From contig JAUMIR010000014.1 of assembly GCA_030847615.1 (NCBI GenBank), forward strand, positions 16,902,501 through 16,966,500: a stretch of 64,000 nucleotides of DNA, read 5' to 3'. Positions 60,672-64,000 of the stretch are shown here, piece by piece; position 1 is the stretch's first letter; every line of letters starts with the position of its first letter. The notes below the pieces were generated by a model that was not told the origin of the DNA, made no database searches, and saw only the letters and a program-made list of their open reading frames with translations. The translations under genes were made by a program, and so were the position numbers. This DNA comes from Gambelia wislizenii (Eukaryota; Chordata; Lepidosauria; Squamata; Crotaphytidae).

Positions 60672-61700
60672 GCAGTGTAACAAAATTTAGTAACGTAGTT
60701 TCAATATTCATATTCATTCAATCATTCTCTCGTACTCTGTCTGGACTTTATCAGACCACCCCACGTTACGGTTCTTTTGCCGACATAAACTGTATCGTTT
60801 TTATGCCGGCAAAAGATACCCCACCACCACTAGATCTACAGTACCTTCCGTAGCATCAGCAAGGCTACCCGAGCAACAATGGAGCACAGGCAGAGCTTCG
60901 TTTACTTCTGGGGTTGAAATCTTACCGATTCTCGCAAGAAGACACTAGCGTGGGAAATTTAAACAAAAAAGCCAAAAAAACCACACACACACACACAAAG
61001 TACAGCAAAGCACAAAAACACCCTATATAACTTACAAGCAAATGGTGGTGGTGGATCATAAAAAGAGCGTTCCCTACCTGGCTGTCCTGATCTCACCTGG
61101 AAGTGTTTGCCCATTGATGCCATGTTCACGTGAGTACAATGGCACAAGGTTTCAAACGCTGGCAATGCCAGCAACAAATTCCCATGGCTGATCTATTGAC
61201 AGCCTGGGCCGTCAATAAAATGGGATGACTTTTGGACTTTACGTGATCGCGAAAGGGTGACGCCATCTGGTATGAGCACCCTTTCGCGATCATTAGGCAT
61301 CCTTATGACACCGTATTTGGCTAGTCTGATAAAAATGTGTATGTGAAAGTATGTATGTGTAAGTGTATGCATGAACATGAGAGAGTGAGAATATCTTAAA
61401 TACTTCCGCTAGAAATATTCTCAAAAACGTATCTTATCAGAAATGTTAGCTTTGCATGCTACGACAACCCCAAACCACTACTATCTTAATAACCGTGTGT
61501 AACAAAATTCAGCAACATGGCCTAAGTATTCGTATTAATTGTGTGTTTATGTGTGTGTGAAAAAGAGAGAGTATCTTAAAAACAACCTCTGCTAGAAATT
61601 TTCTCAGAAAAGCATCTTCTCAGAAATGTTGGCATGGCTCTCTGGTCCAATACCAAACCACTATGATCTTGATAACTGTCTCTATTATCTGCCGTTATCG
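60672..61700. repeat. Two tandem units of about 190-200 bp, the first split by TIR-T
   Basis: Unit 1 is 60672-60741 plus 61332-61497; unit 2 is 61498-61690. Shared words: 'gtaacaaaatt.ag.aac', 'gctagaaat.ttctca', 'tatcagaaatgttagc' / 'ctcagaaatgttggca' and 'accaaaccactatgatctt'. Confidence 0.65.
60742..61331 (-). mobile_element. TIR-T element, decayed
   Basis: 'ggactttatcagaccacccc' to 'tggctagtctgataaaaat'. The interior 'agcgtgggaaatttaaacaa' and 'gatctcacctggaagtgttt' matches the family. A (CA)n run lies at 60981-60996. Confidence 0.7.
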
Positions 61701-62094
61701 GAGAAAAGCAATTTCTGTCACTTTTTCTGTTTCACACATCCTCCTCCTCTGAGGTCTATCTTTGCCCCTTCCATAGATTTTTCTTCCACACCCCACTCAT
61801 ATTTTCCCCAAGTTCCTTACAAGTCCCTTCACTTCCCGTTGCATTCTGCAACCTCTTCCCAGTAAGGTAGGGTGGGCAAATTTGGCAGGTTCATGGGTCA
61901 ATGTTTTGTTCCTGGGCGCCACATCCACGGGCTGCATAGACTGCAGAAAAATGCCCAAAAATAGGGGGGAGGGGAGGAATGAAACCAGAAGGAACTGAAA
62001 CCCACTTCTGCTATTGCAACACAGTTTTTTAAAAATGTTTAAAAGTGCAGAAGAAACTGTTATCTATTTAAATGTTGAATTATCACTCTATGAA
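61701..62094. other. Mostly unidentified intron sequence
   Basis: 'agggtgggcaaatttggcag' at 61870 resembles a decayed hAT MITE end. Otherwise nothing is recognised. Confidence 0.35.
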
Positions 62095-62472
62095 CAGTGG
62101 CTCTTAACCTTTTTTTTTTAACCAGGGACCCCTTTTAAATATCTTTTGTTGCTGCAGACCCCCAAGACTTAACTCAAGATTTAAAAACAACAATGATGAT
62201 GATGATGATGATTAATAATAATAATAATAATAATATGACACCATCCATTATCCCTTCCCTCAGACACACTGGAGAGAAGGAAAGACTTTTCTCCTGCTTC
62301 TTCCTGCAAAGTTGTGGCTGGAGTGGATTGAATGGCAATGCACAGGCCAAGTGAGCCAGCCATTGCCTTGGCTCCTCTTACGTGGGCTGAGCAGCCTTCA
62401 AACCTTCGTGGACATCCTGTGAGGACATTGTGGCCCCATGGAGGTCCACTAACTGCAGGTTAAGAACCACGG
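62095..62472. mobile_element. hAT-like MITE
   Basis: Ends CAGTGGCTCTTAACC and GGTTAAGAACCACGG are inverted, of the CAGTGGTTCTCAACC hAT type. The interior has (GAT)n and (AAT)n at 62190-62235 and a block shared with 36130-36330. No perfect 8-bp duplication is visible. Confidence 0.78.
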
Positions 62473-62539
62473 TCCTAGAAGAAACAATTCATTGTTTTAC
62501 AAAAAAAAAGCAAGAAAAAGGGCAGTGAGAATGGTCTTA

Positions 62540-62905
62540 ACATCCCTCAATATTTACAGAAGACAACCGGGACACATATGTGCCCAAGCAACATCAGAGT
62601 GTGGACAAGATGGCAAAAGGTATGAATGAGAAAGAACGCACATGCAAAGAAAGGCTACAGCACTTTGATTTTGCCTGAGCTGACCGGAAAGGGAAAGATC
62701 CCATCCGCTTCTCTCCTGCCCCTGAGCTAATTGAGTGCAAACTACTTCGGCACTTTGAACTCATTTGCAGAAACTGAAATAAGCTGTGAACAAAGGGGGA
62801 AAGGAGGAGGAAAAATGGGACATTTTAAAAGCTGCTGAAAAATTGGGATTGCAGAGGATGAATCAGGACTATGCCTGCCAAACAGGGACATTTGGAGTGT
62901 ATAGA
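62540..62905 (+). mobile_element. TIR-G copy
   Basis: 'aagacaaccgggacacatat', then 'aagcaacatcagagtgtgga', 'aaatgggacattttaaaagc' and 'aaacagggacatttggagtg'. The interior is nearly complete. Confidence 0.75.
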
Positions 62906-62936
62906 TCTGCAAAAATAGATGCAAGTGGGGCTAATA

Positions 62937-63740
62937 GAATCATAGAATCATAGAGCTGGAAGAGACCACAAGGGCTATCCAGTCCAACCTTCTGCCATGC
63001 AGGAATACACAATCAAAGCATTCCCGACAGATGGGCATCCAGTCTCTGCTTAAAGACCTCCAAAGAAGGAGACTCCACCACACTCTGAGGCAGTGTATTC
63101 CACTTTCGAACAGCTCTTACTGTCAGGAAGTTCTTCCTAATGTTTAGGTGGAATCCCTTTTCTTGTAGTTTGAACCCATTGCTCTATGTCCTAGTCTCTG
63201 GAGCAGCAGAAAACAAGCGTGCTCCATCCTCAGTATGACATCCCTTCAAATATTCAAACATGGCTATCATGTCACCTCTCAACCTTCTCTTCTCCAGGCT
63301 AAACATACCTAGCTCCCTAAGCCGCTCCTCATAGGGTGACATGATGGCGTAATGGCTACCAGACCTCCCACCATCCTGGTCACCCTCCTTTGGACACCTT
63401 CCAGCTTCTCAGTATCCTTGAATTGTACCCAGAACTAGACACAGCATTCCAGGTGAGGCCTGACCAAAGCAGAATAGAGTGGCACTATGATTTCCCTTGA
63501 TCTAGACACTATACTGTACTCCTATTAATGCAGCCTAGAATCGCATTGGCCTTTTTAGCTACTGCATCACACTGCTGACTCATGTTCAGCTTGTGGTCCA
63601 CTAAGACTCCTAGATCACTTTCACATGTACTCCCTTCAAGCCAGGTGTCACCCATCCTATATCTGTGCATTTCATTTTTACTGCCCAAGATTAGTATCCT
63701 GCATTTTTCCCTGTTGAAATTCATTTTGTTAGTTTTGGCC
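62937..63740 (-). mobile_element. CR1 LINE, longest copy in the window
   Basis: The 3' end at 62937 runs about 800 bp back to 'gttttggccagctttatagt'. The minus-strand frame 63509-63793 preserves upstream ORF2 text: LAKTNKMNFNREKCRILILG, then [20 protein letters not shown]. Frameshifts near 63350 and 63425 break the rest. Confidence 0.92.
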
Positions 63741-64000
63741 AGCTTTATAGTAAGGCATTTCCTGTTTTGCTTTGCTCTTATTGCTACATACATTCTTGTG
63801 TTCTGCTCTAGAGTGCCTTTAAAACTACTTTGAATGTTGATACTATATTGGGGAGGGGGTTCAGAAAACTAAAAAAACAACAACACCCATACCAGATATA
63901 AAAAAAATCTCAAAACATAAATAGTAAGATGTAATAGAATGTAGTGATGGAATGAAAGAATAGCTACAACTAATGCAAAAAGCCAGATATAAAGAATTTC
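63741..64000. other. Unidentified sequence to window end
   Basis: A-rich, with no recognised gene or repeat. PTGES exon 3 is not present here. Confidence 0.4.

Larger units (their letters stand above)
36466..64000 (+). other. PTGES: PTGES intron 2, 5' part (open-ended)
   Basis: It runs from the donor GTCAGT at 36466 to the window end. I found no frame with the expected third-exon sequence in any reading frame, so the intron is inferred to exceed 27.5 kb. All elements listed after this point would lie inside the intron if the gene is contiguous and not rearranged. Confidence 0.7.

Noticed and set aside
36466..64000. PTGES exon 3 candidates
   Set aside because: I looked for the expected third-exon peptide region in all frames and found nothing similar. 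Every longer frame here is a repeat or has no motif.

Overview
The window looks like vertebrate nuclear DNA, most likely from a squamate reptile and probably an iguanian lizard. The evidence is the repeat content: many CR1 LINE 3' ends finishing in ATTCTATG-type octamers, L2-like LINE tails ending in (AAT)n, tRNA-headed SINEs of the Sauria/Squam type, 5S-rRNA-headed SINEs, short L1 3' ends with target-site duplications, Helitron-like elements, and large numbers of TA-flanked, hAT-like and foldback MITEs. There are no operons, bacterial genes or CRISPR arrays. The species assignment is inference.

The only host protein-coding gene I can support is PTGES (microsomal prostaglandin E synthase-1, MAPEG family), on the + strand. 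Coding exon 1 is 26561-26665 (35 codons) and coding exon 2 is 36383-36465 (83 bp, the same length as the human exon). Intron 1 is 9,717 bp. Exon 3 is not seen, so intron 2 should run past the window end (more than 27.5 kb). A promoter-like cluster at 19558-19607 (inverted CCAAT, CACGTG E-box, TATA-like motif) precedes a good splice donor at 19702. A good acceptor ends at 26457, just upstream of the PTGES start codon. Together these suggest, but do not prove, a distant non-coding first exon.

Layout: 1-19.5 kb is repeat-rich 5' intergenic DNA; 19.5-26.5 kb is the candidate promoter, leader exon and leader intron; 26.5-36.5 kb is exons 1-2 and intron 1; 36.5-64 kb is the start of intron 2. Everything outside the two exons is repeats plus short stretches that I could not identify.

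Repeat family names used here: MITE-A (ends CAGTTGTCCC, TA-flanked, Tigger/pogo-like); MITE-B (CAGTAGGACC); MITE-C (TA-flanked, carries a GGTCCTCCA-type core); TIR-T (ends GGAGATTATC, 0.5-0.6 kb, flanked by TAT); TIR-G (ends ATACCCTCCAAC); FB (foldback with GGCTTACCGCA ends); LINE-E (a non-LTR element whose 3' end is next to a CT tract); 5S-SINE; MIR-like SINE; Squam-type SINE. These are working labels from this window, not database names. Nesting is common and gives relative ages: CR1 in hAT, TIR-T in L2, TIR-T in MITE-C, LINE-E in MITE-A in L1, and LINE-E plus MITE-A in a solo LTR. I found no convincing new biological system. The most unusual things are mobile-element structures.
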